Part shown: piece by piece, positions 28,141 to 37,494 of the stretch
Layout: each line of letters opens with the position of its first letter
How positions within the stretch are numbered: position 1 is the first letter of the stretch
Origin: Paenibacillus sp. FSL H8-0079
Lineage (GTDB): Bacteria; Bacillota; Bacilli; Paenibacillales; Paenibacillaceae
Direction of reading: 5' to 3'
DNA length: 64,000 nucleotides
Assembly (NCBI RefSeq): GCF_037991315.1
Contig: NZ_CP150300.1
Location: forward strand, 2,790,001 to 2,854,000
Position numbers and translations under genes: made by a program
The notes under the pieces: model-generated
What the model saw: the letters and a program-made list of their open reading frames with translations, nothing else
Told to the model about the DNA's origin: nothing
Database searches by the model: none

Positions 28141-28980
28141 ATGAAGAAACGAATTACGGATATTCTATTTATTATGGCAGGTGCATTTCTGTTTGCACTG
28201 GCGGTGAACCTGTTCGTCATCCCGAACGACTTGGGTGAAGGCGGCGTAACGGGTATCACGATTATTTTGTATTACCTGTTTGAATGGTCTCCTGGACTGA
28301 TGAACTTGATCCTGAACGGTATTTTGTTAATTGTGGGATATCGGTTTCTTGATAAAACGACTACGGTGTATACGATTATTGCGGTCGTATTCAACTCATT
28401 GTTCCTGCATCTGACGGAGAACTGGACGATTGCATCGGATGAACTATGGATTAACACCATCTTTGCTGGTGTATTTGCCGGTCTTGGTATTGGCTTAATT
28501 GTTAGAGTGGGAGGAACAACGGCGGGGACAGTGATCTTGGCCCGACTTGCCAACAAATATCTGGATTGGAATATCAGTTACGGACTTCTGTTTTTCGATC
28601 TGATTGTGGCCTTTTCTTCATACTTCATCATTGGACCACAAGGGTTAATGTGTACCATTGTCTTGCTGTTTGTCGGAACCAAAACGATGGAGTTCATTAT
28701 CGAAGGACTCAATCCGAAAAAAGCCGTTATGATTATTTCTTCCAAACAGGATGAAATCGCGAAGCAAGTCATTGAGAAGATGGACCGCGGAGTAACCGTC
28801 CTGTCCGGTCATGGCTATTACACGAAAAATAAGAAAGAAATTCTATACATTGTGATTAGCAAGCAAGAAGTTTCCATGCTGAAGAAGATTGTACGAGCAG
28901 AAGACGAGATTGCTTTTATCACCATTCATGATGTGCGTGATGTATTCGGTGAGGGATTCATTGAACTCTCCAAAACTTGA
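28141..28980 (+). CDS. YitT family membrane protein
   Basis: 279-aa protein with five or six transmembrane helices. The N-terminal YitT_membrane part (DILFIMAGAFLFALAVNLFVIPNDLGEGGVTG) includes the GEGGVTG motif, and the C-terminal DUF2179 domain (VIEKMDRGVTVLSGHGYYTKNKKEILYIVI) is complete. Several Firmicute paralogues exist; transported or sensed ligand unknown. ATG at 28141 was chosen because the helix begins right after it. Upstream 160 bases hold only AT-rich promoter-like sequence. A terminator follows. Confidence 0.9.
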   Translation: MKKRITDILFIMAGAFLFALAVNLFVIPNDLGEGGVTGITIILYYLFEWSPGLMNLILNGILLIVGYRFLDKTTTVYTIIAVVFNSLFLHLTENWTIASDELWINTIFAGVFAGLGIGLIVRVGGTTAGTVILARLANKYLDWNISYGLLFFDLIVAFSSYFIIGPQGLMCTIVLLFVGTKTMEFIIEGLNPKKAVMIISSKQDEIAKQVIEKMDRGVTVLSGHGYYTKNKKEILYIVISKQEVSMLKKIVRAEDEIAFITIHDVRDVFGEGFIELSKT

Positions 28981-29000
28981 TACACTTATATAGAAGAAAG

Positions 29001-29034
29001 AAGTTGCGGTGAAAGCTCACTGCAGCTTTTTTTG
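29001..29034 (+). terminator. Rho-independent terminator after the YitT gene
   Basis: AAGTTGCGGTGA / TCACTGCAGCTT stem followed by T7. Confidence 0.85.
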
Positions 29035-29109
29035 TTGCGATGATGTGGGGTGATACTGAACTTAATCCGACCCATAGATGGTTTTGAGCTTACTTCATAA
29101 ACTTCTCCA

Positions 29110-29880
29110 AGAACACAAATCACAACACCTGGTTACTTTCCATAATGTCCGTATAAAGTGTACTTTGCGTCAAGATCTGAAATTGTAGAACTTTTTGGAC
29201 TCCCCATCAAATAATAAGCAAACTTGTTTCCGATGTTATTACGTTATATTCCGGATTACCCATGCCAGTCAGAATGGACATAAAGTGCTCTTGCTTGATG
29301 AAATAACTTTCTGGGGCAACCTATATGAAGGTAATTGTTTCCCTGATGTCGAAATAGTATTTGTAACATTATAAGGGAGAGAGGCTAGAAGCGTTATGAG
29401 TACGATATATCAACGATTTACGAAGCGTTTGAATTAATAACTGAAGAGAGAGAATGAATATTAAACATGCTGTGAGTTGGGCACGTAGAATAGGAGTTAG
29501 TATCTCCTAGTGTGGGAACAGCGCATGGTTGTGGAGGTGCATAATACGAATGATGATGATTGTATCGTTATCTATGATGGAGGGAAGAGGGGGATATAAA
29601 AAGTTTCCTTAATTAGTATGTTATCGCTTAATAATGAGTGTGATCTTCGAACTGCTGTACCAAGATTGTAATTTTCGATTACGATCAAGAGTATGCATTA
29701 GAAGAAAGTGAGCCTCTTTTTATTTTCTTGTGTGGTATGTTTTTAGTATCTATACGTAAAAAGGATAATTGGTTAATCGCTTTAGAGCATTTTAATGAAA
29801 AGAGGATTCAGGAATTTCAGTGCATAATTTGGACTCAACAAGTTACTAATGAGTTAGTATAGTCGTTATAGAAATATAGC
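29110..29880 (+). pseudogene. Decayed coding remnants, origin unknown
   Basis: No intact gene, but short open stretches in changing frames read like protein. One open stretch of about 60 codons ends at 29374 (includes NGHKVLLLDEITFWGNLYEG). Fragments near 29460-29600 read MVVEVHNTNDDDCIVIYDGG, and one of about 60 codons ends near 29863 (includes DYDQEYALEESEPLFIFLC and NWLIALEHFNEKR). Near 29650 the text NECDLRTAVPRL continues only after a frame change. I infer one or more degraded accessory genes; I cannot name the family. Confidence 0.35.
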
Positions 29881-30010
29881 CTTGAAAAAAGGTAGATAAT
29901 TGAATGTAATGCTTTAATCCAAAATCTCTGTAATGGGGAGTATAGGGAGAGAGACAAATTCTAATATAGTCGATTTTATTGATTTTTTTAATTTGAACTG
30001 GAGGCAGTAT

Positions 30011-33000
30011 ATGTTTTTAAGAAAAATGACTAAAAAAGTAAGTATATTTATATTAGCTACAAGTTTTGTATCCTTGATCGGTGGAGTTGCATATGGGGAG
30101 AAAGCCCATTTGGATATTGAAGGACATTGGGCAGAACATACTTTTAATAAATGGCTTTCAGAAGGGCTGATTAAAGGATATTCTGACCAAACACTTAAAC
30201 CCAACAATGTAATTACACGTGGAGAATTTATGGCATTGGTTAATCGTCAGTTCGATTTTAATGAAGTAGAAGAACTACATTTCACAGACTTGCCGTCTTC
30301 AAATTGGAGCTATCTAGAAGTGCAAAAAGCGGTAAAAGCAGGTTACATACAAGGTTATAAAGATCAAACTATTCGTACTTCTAAACCGATAAGCCGTCAA
30401 GAAGCTGCAGTTATTGTAGCAGACTTACTGAAATTACCTAGTAATGAAAAAGCAGCTTTAGCGTTTAAGGATTCTCCAGAATTTACATATTGGAGTAAGG
30501 GTGCCATAGGTGCTACATTCTCAAAATATATCATTACTGGTTATACAAATGGTTCATTCAAACCGGCATCTCCAATTACGCGAGCTGAGGCAGTTGTGAT
30601 GTTGGATAAAGCGATAAGCTTGATTAAAGAACAAGAACAAGAACAAGAACAAGAAACAGAAAGTGAAGATAACGATAATATACCTTCACTATCTATACCT
30701 ACTGCGAGTTTAAGTTTAGATTCAAACAGTACATCTAATGGATCCGGTTCACCTTCGATTACTACTGGAGTGAAGACCTCCACATTAATCACCACCGAAG
30801 GAGTCAAAGCCGTTCAAGGCATATCTCAAGTTGCCACTCTGACAATTACAAGTGGTGCAGATACGGCAGGTTCATTGCGTGCTACATTTACGGATGGAGT
30901 AAATCCAGTGACCGTTGATGTAGAACTCAATGGAACTGAAATGGATTCTGAGGTAGCTGTTAAAGTCGCTAGAGCGTTTGAGAATGTGTTAACAGGATGG
31001 AATGTGAATGTTGAGCTCGCAAGCATTTATTTCTCAGCAGTAAATCCAACCGTTAACAACGAACTTGTTAAAGTTACCTTGGAAAGCATAACGACGGGGG
31101 TGGTCTCTAGTGGTAGTGTCATTACTGTCCCAGGTAGTATTTATAACAATTCAGGTACAGCTCAAGTAGCAACACTGGTTATAGAGAACGGTGCAACGGC
31201 TCCGGGTTCATATAATGTTTATTTTACAGATGGAGGAGTGCCAGTTCAAAAAAATATCTACATGTTGGGAACAGAAACAGCGGCTGAAGTAGCATCTAAA
31301 ATAGCAGTCGCGTTTGGAACATCCGTAGCGGGTTGGGGTGCAGATGCTGATGGGACTCGAGTACATTTCACATCGCAAACGCCAGGTACTAATAACGAAA
31401 ATGTTCGAATATACGCTTTGGAACCCTCAGGAGTAGGGGCACCTTCAAGTACACTTGAAGTTCCAGGAAATCCTGCAACCAACACATCCCAAGTAATTAA
31501 GCTGCGTCTTCCCAATTCAGAGAGTGATCATGGGCCGATAGGCGTCAAATTCACGGATGGAGTCTCCTCGTGGACAGCCTATGTCTCTATGATGGGAAGT
31601 CCTGAAACAGGAAGTGATCTTGCTGACAAGATAGTAGCAGCATTCGGGAGCACGATTCCGAATTGGATCGTTTCTTCACGGGGCTCAGAAGTGATTTTTA
31701 CAGCCGAGTTTCCAGTAGAGAATAACATAAAAGCTATGGCGAGACTTTCAGGATTAAACACAGGAATTGGTATGCCAGATAGTTCGATTACATCTGTAGG
31801 AACAGCGCCATTACAGGGTACAGCTCAAGTAGCAACACTGGTTGTAGAGAACGGTGCAACGGCTCCGGGTTCATATAATGTTTATTTTACAGATGGAGGA
31901 GTGCCGGTTCAAAAAAATATCTACATCTTGGGAACAGAAACAGCGGCTGAAGTAGCATTTAAAATAGCAGTCGCGTATGGAACATCCGTAACGGGTTGGG
32001 GTGCAGAAGCTGATGGGACTCGAGTACATTTCACATCACAATCGCCAGGTACTAATAACGAAAATGTTCGAATATACGCTTTGGAACCCTCAGGAGTAGG
32101 GGCACCTTCAAGTACACTTGAAGTTCCAGGAAATCTTGCGACAAACACATCCCAAGTAATTAAGCTGCGTCTCCCCAATTCAGAGAGTGATCATGGGCCG
32201 ATAGGCGTCAAATTCACGGATGGAGTCTCCTCGTGGACAGCTTATGTGTCTATGATGGGAAGTCCTGAAACAGGAAGTGATCTTGCTGACAAGATAGCAG
32301 CAGCATTCGGGAGCACGATTCCGAATTGGATCGTTTCTTCACGGGGCTCAGATGTAATTTTTACAGCCGAGTTTCCGGCAGAGAATAACATAAAAGCTAT
32401 GGCGAGACTTTCGGGATTAAACACAGGAATTGGCATGCCAGATAGTACAATAACGACCGTAGGAGCTCCATACCCTACTGGCGAAGCACAAGTGGCTACC
32501 TTAGTGATAGATTCAGGGGCTACAGCTGCCGGAACGATTACCGCTACATTTACAGACGGTAGCACAACCATTCTTAAAGATATTGAATTAATAGGTACAG
32601 AAACTGCTGCCGAAGTAGCAACGAAGATAGCTTGGGCATTTAACACGTCTTTAGTTGATTGGAACGCTACGTCAAATGATAGAAATGTTATATTTACAGC
32701 CCGAGCACCTTCGGATAATAATCCTAAACTATCCGTGGCAATCGTGGAAGCTACAACAGGTATTGGATTGGTATCAAGCTCGATTACTACACCAGGATCG
32801 GAGACGTTTGCAGGCGTAAAGCAAGCTGTAAGTTTAAAAATTGATTCTGGCCTCAGCGAGCCAGGGATTATTAGAGTTGTATTTCGAGACGGTACGAATG
32901 AAGTTTCCAAACGTTTAAGATTGTCAGGAACAGAGACATTAAATGGACTGGCTGAGAAAATTGGTTCTGCATTTGAGAATTCAATGGCTGGGTGGAATGT

Positions 33001-33088
33001 CACCACGATGGATCATAATGTCATTTTTACAGCAAGTACGCCAGAAGATAACAATTCTAATGTAAGTATAGTTGTCTATCAGGAGTAA
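30011..33088 (+). CDS. SLH-domain cell-surface protein with tandem beta repeats
   Basis: 1025-aa exported protein. A signal peptide spans residues 1 to about 27 (ISIFILATSFVSLIGGVAYG type). Three S-layer homology domains lie at about 30-75, 90-135 and 155-205 (DIEGHWAEHTFNKWLSEGLIKGYSD; ITRGEF; ITRAEAVVMLDKAI); these bind pyruvylated secondary wall polymer. A Gln/Glu linker (EQEQEQEQETESEDND) leads to seven repeats of about 105 aa with the pattern AQVATL-x-I-x-(S/N)GA ... TFTDG ... GTETAAEVA-x-KIA ... GW ... VIFTA ... NN. Repeats 2-3 are duplicated almost exactly as 4-5. ATG at 30011 follows GGAGGCAG; the frame from 29933 is spurious. Lower GC than neighbours, suggesting acquisition. Confidence 0.88.
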   Translation: MFLRKMTKKVSIFILATSFVSLIGGVAYGEKAHLDIEGHWAEHTFNKWLSEGLIKGYSDQTLKPNNVITRGEFMALVNRQFDFNEVEELHFTDLPSSNWSYLEVQKAVKAGYIQGYKDQTIRTSKPISRQEAAVIVADLLKLPSNEKAALAFKDSPEFTYWSKGAIGATFSKYIITGYTNGSFKPASPITRAEAVVMLDKAISLIKEQEQEQEQETESEDNDNIPSLSIPTASLSLDSNSTSNGSGSPSITTGVKTSTLITTEGVKAVQGISQVATLTITSGADTAGSLRATFTDGVNPVTVDVELNGTEMDSEVAVKVARAFENVLTGWNVNVELASIYFSAVNPTVNNELVKVTLESITTGVVSSGSVITVPGSIYNNSGTAQVATLVIENGATAPGSYNVYFTDGGVPVQKNIYMLGTETAAEVASKIAVAFGTSVAGWGADADGTRVHFTSQTPGTNNENVRIYALEPSGVGAPSSTLEVPGNPATNTSQVIKLRLPNSESDHGPIGVKFTDGVSSWTAYVSMMGSPETGSDLADKIVAAFGSTIPNWIVSSRGSEVIFTAEFPVENNIKAMARLSGLNTGIGMPDSSITSVGTAPLQGTAQVATLVVENGATAPGSYNVYFTDGGVPVQKNIYILGTETAAEVAFKIAVAYGTSVTGWGAEADGTRVHFTSQSPGTNNENVRIYALEPSGVGAPSSTLEVPGNLATNTSQVIKLRLPNSESDHGPIGVKFTDGVSSWTAYVSMMGSPETGSDLADKIAAAFGSTIPNWIVSSRGSDVIFTAEFPAENNIKAMARLSGLNTGIGMPDSTITTVGAPYPTGEAQVATLVIDSGATAAGTITATFTDGSTTILKDIELIGTETAAEVATKIAWAFNTSLVDWNATSNDRNVIFTARAPSDNNPKLSVAIVEATTGIGLVSSSITTPGSETFAGVKQAVSLKIDSGLSEPGIIRVVFRDGTNEVSKRLRLSGTETLNGLAEKIGSAFENSMAGWNVTTMDHNVIFTASTPEDNNSNVSIVVYQE
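31154..32463 (+). repeat. 663-bp in-frame tandem duplication inside the SLH protein gene
   Basis: GGTACAGCTCAAGTAGCAAC begins at 31154 and again at 31817, a period of 663 bases (221 codons). The copies are nearly identical over their length, with scattered substitutions such as AGAACGGTGC preserved and ATGTTG/ATCTTG differing. Recent duplication is inferred. Confidence 0.9.
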
Positions 33089-33125
33089 AAGAAACGAATA
33101 AATAAAACTAGATCAAATTACACGG

Positions 33126-33171
33126 TACCTCATAGAGACCCTTAAAAAAAGTCGCTCTATGAGGTATTTTT
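33126..33171 (+). terminator. Rho-independent terminator after the SLH gene
   Basis: TACCTCATAGAG / CTCTATGAGGTA stem followed by T5. Confidence 0.85.
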
Positions 33172-33179
33172 GTTGTATG

Positions 33180-33800
33180 TTAAATGGATCCAATAATGGA
33201 GATTACCCATAAATTATTTATAACAATAGAATGAAACAACTTCCCGAAAATCTATAATGAGTAATCAGTATAAGCCGAAGGGATTACGTATACTGATAAG
33301 TTCAAGCACCTCTAAATTACAAGAAGTATGTAAGAAAAGCTTGTGGTTTTAGATGGGGAGGTCCTTGGAATGACTCGGATCAACCAGTTGCTAAACATTG
33401 GAGAGTGAAATATATAATAATAAAGGACATTTAGGTTATAAACCCGAAATTGTGCTGGTGAGAAAAGAACGTGAGACTTGAAGCGTAGATTGACCTGCTC
33501 GGAGCAGAGAGTGAACTCTAAAATATTCGCATGGCCGAACGGAGATAGAACCACGAGTAAAACTAACATCTAGTGCAGTTGCGATCATGCGGGGGGGGGG
33601 ACCTGAACTTGTGATCTTAGACAAGGATTGATTTGAATAGGACACGGAGAATGTGGGAATATCATGTCATCTATTGGAGCATAAAAAGCTGTACACTCCC
33701 AAAAGGCGGTGATATATTGAATTTAATCAATTTGTTAATAAACTTAACTAACTAAGCATTTAGCATAATTTCCAAGAGCGTTTTACAATCAGCAAAATAT
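33180..33800 (+). pseudogene. Non-genic stretch with a coding remnant and a G10 run
   Basis: There is no intact ORF. From about 33345 a frame reads RWGGPWNDSDQPVAKHWRVKY, and after a frame change NNKGHLGYKPEIVLVRKERE to a stop near 33481, suggesting the broken 3' end of a gene I cannot name. A run of ten G bases follows at 33591-33600. With 29.1-29.9 kb it flanks the SLH gene, so the whole 29-33.8 kb block may be decayed accessory DNA. Confidence 0.35.
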
Positions 33801-33892
33801 AGATCGAAACGGTGTTATTCGTCTATATTTTGTACCCGAGAGCGACTTTAATCGAATTATGCAAAATGCTAACTATAAAAGGAGGGGATAAC

Positions 33893-35113
33893 ATGGCTGG
33901 CACACCGCAATATATCCGCAATCTGAATGAAAATCTGATTATGGATGCTCTGATAACGCAGGGAACCATGTCCAGAGCGGATATCAGCCGTCAGACCGGA
34001 CTTAGTAAACCCACGGTGTCGTCGGCGGTCGAACATCTGATTGATCGTAATCTGGTCAAGGAAACGGGGAGAGCCGACAACGCTCAGGGTCGCAAAGCAA
34101 CGCTCATTCGTTTCAATGAAACGGCTTATTATGTCTGTGGTATAGATCTCGGAGCAACACGCATTCGGATCGCATTATCCGATCTGAATGGAGAGATCAT
34201 CGCCTATCGAACGTATCCCATGATAGTCCAAGCAGCCAATGACCGAGCAGAAGCGACAATGTTGGAGCTGCTTCGAAGCCATATGAACGCATTGCTTGAC
34301 GAGAATCATCTGAACTGGAATCAGATTCAGTGCATCGGGTTCGGCATACCGGGTGTAGTACTGCCTGATTTGGGTCGCATTAATCGTATTGTGGACCCGT
34401 TAGCGGGTCTGGAACAAGCCTTCTCACTGGAGTCGTTGTCAGGAGCATTTCCCTGTGAAGTAATCCTGGAGAATGATGTGAATCTTGCGGCGCTGGGGGA
34501 GTACAGGACTGGTGCAGCAGCAGGTTGTCCTTTGTTTGTTTTTTTCTCCATTGGAACAGGAACGGGCGCTGGCATCATGGTGCATGGTCAACTGCTTCGA
34601 GGTCTTGGTGGGTTAACTGGAGAGATTGCGGAGATGCTGATGGAGGATGGTCGTCGTCTGGAGGAAGTGCTGTCAGCCGATGGTCTGATGCAATTGGCGA
34701 AACGCTACCTTAATCCACATGATGAACTATTGGAAGTTGCTGATTCGGGTGTGGATATAAATGCAGATGCAGATGATCTTCGGAGACACCTGACTCCCGA
34801 GATGTTGTTTGAAGCAGCACGTAGTGGAGAAGTAGAGGCGTTAGAGATTCTAAAGCAGTATAGCCAGATGATTGCTTCAGCTTTGCGTCAGATTAGCGTT
34901 GTGCTTGCTCCTGAACTGATTGTACTTGGCGGAGGCATAGGGGGAAACGGGGATGTGTTGTTACCGTTATTGAGACAGAACATATCTGAGCAATTCCCGG
35001 TGCAGCCACAGTTAATCTGTTCCAAGCTCGGTGAGCAGGCTGTTGTCACTGGCGCGGTGCAGGTGGCTGTACAACAAACGATGCTAAATCTGCAACAGGA
35101 AGCCATGGAATAG
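33893..35113 (+). CDS. ROK-family transcriptional repressor (XylR/NagC type)
   Basis: 406 aa. A winged-helix HTH occupies residues 1-70 (NLIMDALITQGTMSRADISRQTGLSKPTVSSAVEHLI). A ROK sugar-binding domain follows (YYVCGIDLGATRIRIALSDLNGE; GFGIPGVV; LENDVNLAALGEY; GTGTGAGIMVHGQLLRG). The GEIGH catalytic histidine region is replaced (GEIAEMLMEDG) and the CxCGxxGC zinc motif is absent, so it should sense sugar, not phosphorylate it. Strong AAAGGAGGGG before the ATG at 33893. A GTTAA-TAAAC-TTAAC dyad near 33735 could be its operator. It probably controls the sugar genes downstream. Confidence 0.9.
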   Translation: MAGTPQYIRNLNENLIMDALITQGTMSRADISRQTGLSKPTVSSAVEHLIDRNLVKETGRADNAQGRKATLIRFNETAYYVCGIDLGATRIRIALSDLNGEIIAYRTYPMIVQAANDRAEATMLELLRSHMNALLDENHLNWNQIQCIGFGIPGVVLPDLGRINRIVDPLAGLEQAFSLESLSGAFPCEVILENDVNLAALGEYRTGAAAGCPLFVFFSIGTGTGAGIMVHGQLLRGLGGLTGEIAEMLMEDGRRLEEVLSADGLMQLAKRYLNPHDELLEVADSGVDINADADDLRRHLTPEMLFEAARSGEVEALEILKQYSQMIASALRQISVVLAPELIVLGGGIGGNGDVLLPLLRQNISEQFPVQPQLICSKLGEQAVVTGAVQVAVQQTMLNLQQEAME

Positions 35114-35147
35114 ATATTGGATTTACACATGTAAGGAGGGAAACGGG

Positions 35148-36206
35148 ATGACAGAATCCGTGAAAAATGTAAGTAATGATCGCCAGTCTAATCAGGATGG
35201 TACGGTTGGAGGTGATCCATCCGGCTGGATTGCAGGTATTGACATTGGAGGCACCAAAACATTAATGCTCTTGTCATCACAACAGGCTGGAAGTGAAGTT
35301 CATGAACGTCGCTTGCCTACGCTTGTCAGTGATCAGCCGGATGAGTTCTTCCAATGGTTATTTGCTGAATTGGAAACATTCTGCCGCGAAGTTGGATGCA
35401 GTCTGGATCAACTTTCGGGTGCAGGCTTGGGGTTCCCTGGTGTGATTCTGCAAGATGAGGGAATACTGCGAAGTGCTCCGGCTTTTCAGTGGCCTGAGCT
35501 AGATATTCGCCCTGTTATTGCGAAGTATTACAGCGGGAATATCATGTTGGATAATGATGTGAATATGGCTGCAATGGGAGAATATGATCAAGGGGCAGCA
35601 CAGGGACATCAACACTGTGTCATGGTCACGGTTGGAACAGGCATTGGTTCTGCTCTTATCCTGAATGGACAGCTGTATAGCGGTCAGAATGGAGCAGCAG
35701 GCGAGATTGGGCATTTCATTGCCGGAGACGAAGGGCTTCATACCGGTTACGTTGCGGATGCGGATTCCTTTGGTGTATTCGAGCAAGCGACTTCAGGTAC
35801 GGGAATTACCGAACAGGCGAGGCGTTATTTTGCAGATGGAAAAGGAAGTGATATATCCCTGATCATGAGTCTGGCAGGGGAGAAAGTGGAACAGATCGAA
35901 GCCAGACATGTATTCAAAGCAGCTGAATCAGGTGATATTGCTGCACTGGAAATCCTGGAGCTGCCCATGCGTTATATGGCACGAGGCTTGGCGAATATTA
36001 TAGCTTTACTTAATCCTTCCATAATTGTGATCGGTGGTGGCGTGGCAGCATCCAACCCATCCTATTATCTAAATGAAGTACGTACACGCCTTGAACGATA
36101 TACTGTTCTGCCTGCACGTTTAGCTATAGCTGAACTAGGGAACCAAGCAGGCGCGATCGGGGCATTGGCTGCAATCAGGTCAAGTCTAGCACGGACGTAT
36201 CAATAG
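35148..36206 (+). CDS. ROK-family sugar kinase-like protein
   Basis: 352 aa. ATP-binding DIGGTKT, GLGFPGVI, LDNDVNMAAMGEY, TVGTGIGSALILNGQLYSG and GEIGHF with the catalytic His are present, so kinase activity is plausible. The usual CxCGxxGC zinc site after GEIGH is replaced by a cysteine-free stretch (DEGLHTGYVADADSFGVFEQ), which is unusual for a glucokinase. It starts 34 bases after the repressor gene with AAGGAGGG and is likely cotranscribed. Substrate unknown; a sugar imported by the neighbouring transporter is the natural guess. Confidence 0.87.
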   Translation: MTESVKNVSNDRQSNQDGTVGGDPSGWIAGIDIGGTKTLMLLSSQQAGSEVHERRLPTLVSDQPDEFFQWLFAELETFCREVGCSLDQLSGAGLGFPGVILQDEGILRSAPAFQWPELDIRPVIAKYYSGNIMLDNDVNMAAMGEYDQGAAQGHQHCVMVTVGTGIGSALILNGQLYSGQNGAAGEIGHFIAGDEGLHTGYVADADSFGVFEQATSGTGITEQARRYFADGKGSDISLIMSLAGEKVEQIEARHVFKAAESGDIAALEILELPMRYMARGLANIIALLNPSIIVIGGGVAASNPSYYLNEVRTRLERYTVLPARLAIAELGNQAGAIGALAAIRSSLARTYQ

Positions 36207-36249
36207 AGAATAGGCGAAGCGACTACAGAATTAAAGGATGGAGATCCGG

Positions 36250-37473
36250 ATGAGAAGCAGACATATGAAGGCTTACACAGAGAAAACAAAAGCCGATTCC
36301 AATGATGCAAGACGTGTTTTACTCAAATTGCAGGGCCTATATCTGTTTATGGGACTTGCGGGAGGAATGTTTAACCCGTACATTAATCCCATATTGGTTG
36401 CACAAGGTTTTTCCAGTAAAGAAACCGGATTTATCATGGCGTTTGGCACACTCGTATCTATTATTCTTCAACCTATATGGGGAATTCTGGTAGATAAGTT
36501 TAAAAAGACACGGTTCGTACTGGTAATAAGCTTGCTTGTTCCTGCATCGTTAGCGTACTTCTACAATATTCAAGTGTACATTATATTAATATTGATTTAT
36601 ACTTTATGCACTATATTCCAAGTGACTCAGATACCTGTGGCTGACTCCTATGCGGTTACCGCCGCGAGGGCAGCCAATACCTCATATGGCATGATCCGAC
36701 TCTTCGGCAGCATCGGAACGGGAGTTGGTGGATTCGCAGCAGGGATGTATCTCTCCCAGTTTTCCATTCACATGTTATGGCTGCCATTTCTGATGTTTAA
36801 CGTTCTGAGCGCCATACTGGCAAGTACACTTCCCCGGCAGACGAGCATATCCTCGTCCTCGGTAACCTTCTCCGTAGGTTTGGCAAGATTGCTCCGAAAC
36901 CGGACATTCCTTCTATTTCTAACAGGTTGTTTCCTGGTTAACCAAACGCTCACTGCGTTTAACTCCTTTTTCGTTATTTCATTTCAGATGGCTGGCGGTT
37001 CTGTGACCATGACAGGTACGGCGCTGTTACTTGCGTCGATTACCAATGTTCCATCCATGTTGGTAGCGGCATTCATACTCCGAAAATGGGGACATGAACG
37101 CACGATGTTGTTTGCAGCTGGGGCGTATATGTTACGTTGGGGAATACAATGGTTATGGCCGACACCTGAGGTGATGATTGGCGTTCAGGTGCTGCATGGA
37201 CTATCCTTCGGATTCTTCTATATCGCAGCAGTGGAATATGTGGCTTCTGTTACGGGACGAGAGATGCAGGCCACAGGACAAAGTCTATTTAACATGGTAT
37301 TTGCTGGCCTGGGCGGAATTGTTGGTAATATGCTTAACGGATATTTACTCGATTCCGGCGGTCCGTCATTGATGTATCTGTCTTGCACGATCAGTGCGGC
37401 ACTAGGATCAGTGATTCTGTATATTGTCAGCAGGCAGGCCAAAGAACAGAGAAGATCATACTCATTAGAATAG
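36250..37473 (+). CDS. MFS transporter, probable sugar or oligosaccharide permease
   Basis: About 407 aa with 12 predicted helices (LYLFMGLAGGMFNPYINPIL, GFIMAFGTLVSIILQPIWGILVDKFKKTRFVL, TGVQ-type motif VLHGLSFGFFYIAAVEYV). The loop motif GILVDKFKKTR matches the MFS signature between helices 2 and 3. Resembles MFS_1_like permeases near LacY/nucleoside:H+ symporters. ATG at 36238 is possible, but GGAGATC before 36250 suits the second ATG better. Placed between a ROK kinase and an AraC regulator, pointing to sugar uptake or efflux. Confidence 0.87.
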   Translation: MRSRHMKAYTEKTKADSNDARRVLLKLQGLYLFMGLAGGMFNPYINPILVAQGFSSKETGFIMAFGTLVSIILQPIWGILVDKFKKTRFVLVISLLVPASLAYFYNIQVYIILILIYTLCTIFQVTQIPVADSYAVTAARAANTSYGMIRLFGSIGTGVGGFAAGMYLSQFSIHMLWLPFLMFNVLSAILASTLPRQTSISSSSVTFSVGLARLLRNRTFLLFLTGCFLVNQTLTAFNSFFVISFQMAGGSVTMTGTALLLASITNVPSMLVAAFILRKWGHERTMLFAAGAYMLRWGIQWLWPTPEVMIGVQVLHGLSFGFFYIAAVEYVASVTGREMQATGQSLFNMVFAGLGGIVGNMLNGYLLDSGGPSLMYLSCTISAALGSVILYIVSRQAKEQRRSYSLE

Positions 37474-37494
37474 AGATGGAAGGAGTTGGAGCCT

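Noticed and set aside
32242..33006. 254-aa minus-strand open frame
   Set aside because: Antisense to the SLH protein repeats; its length reflects repeat composition.
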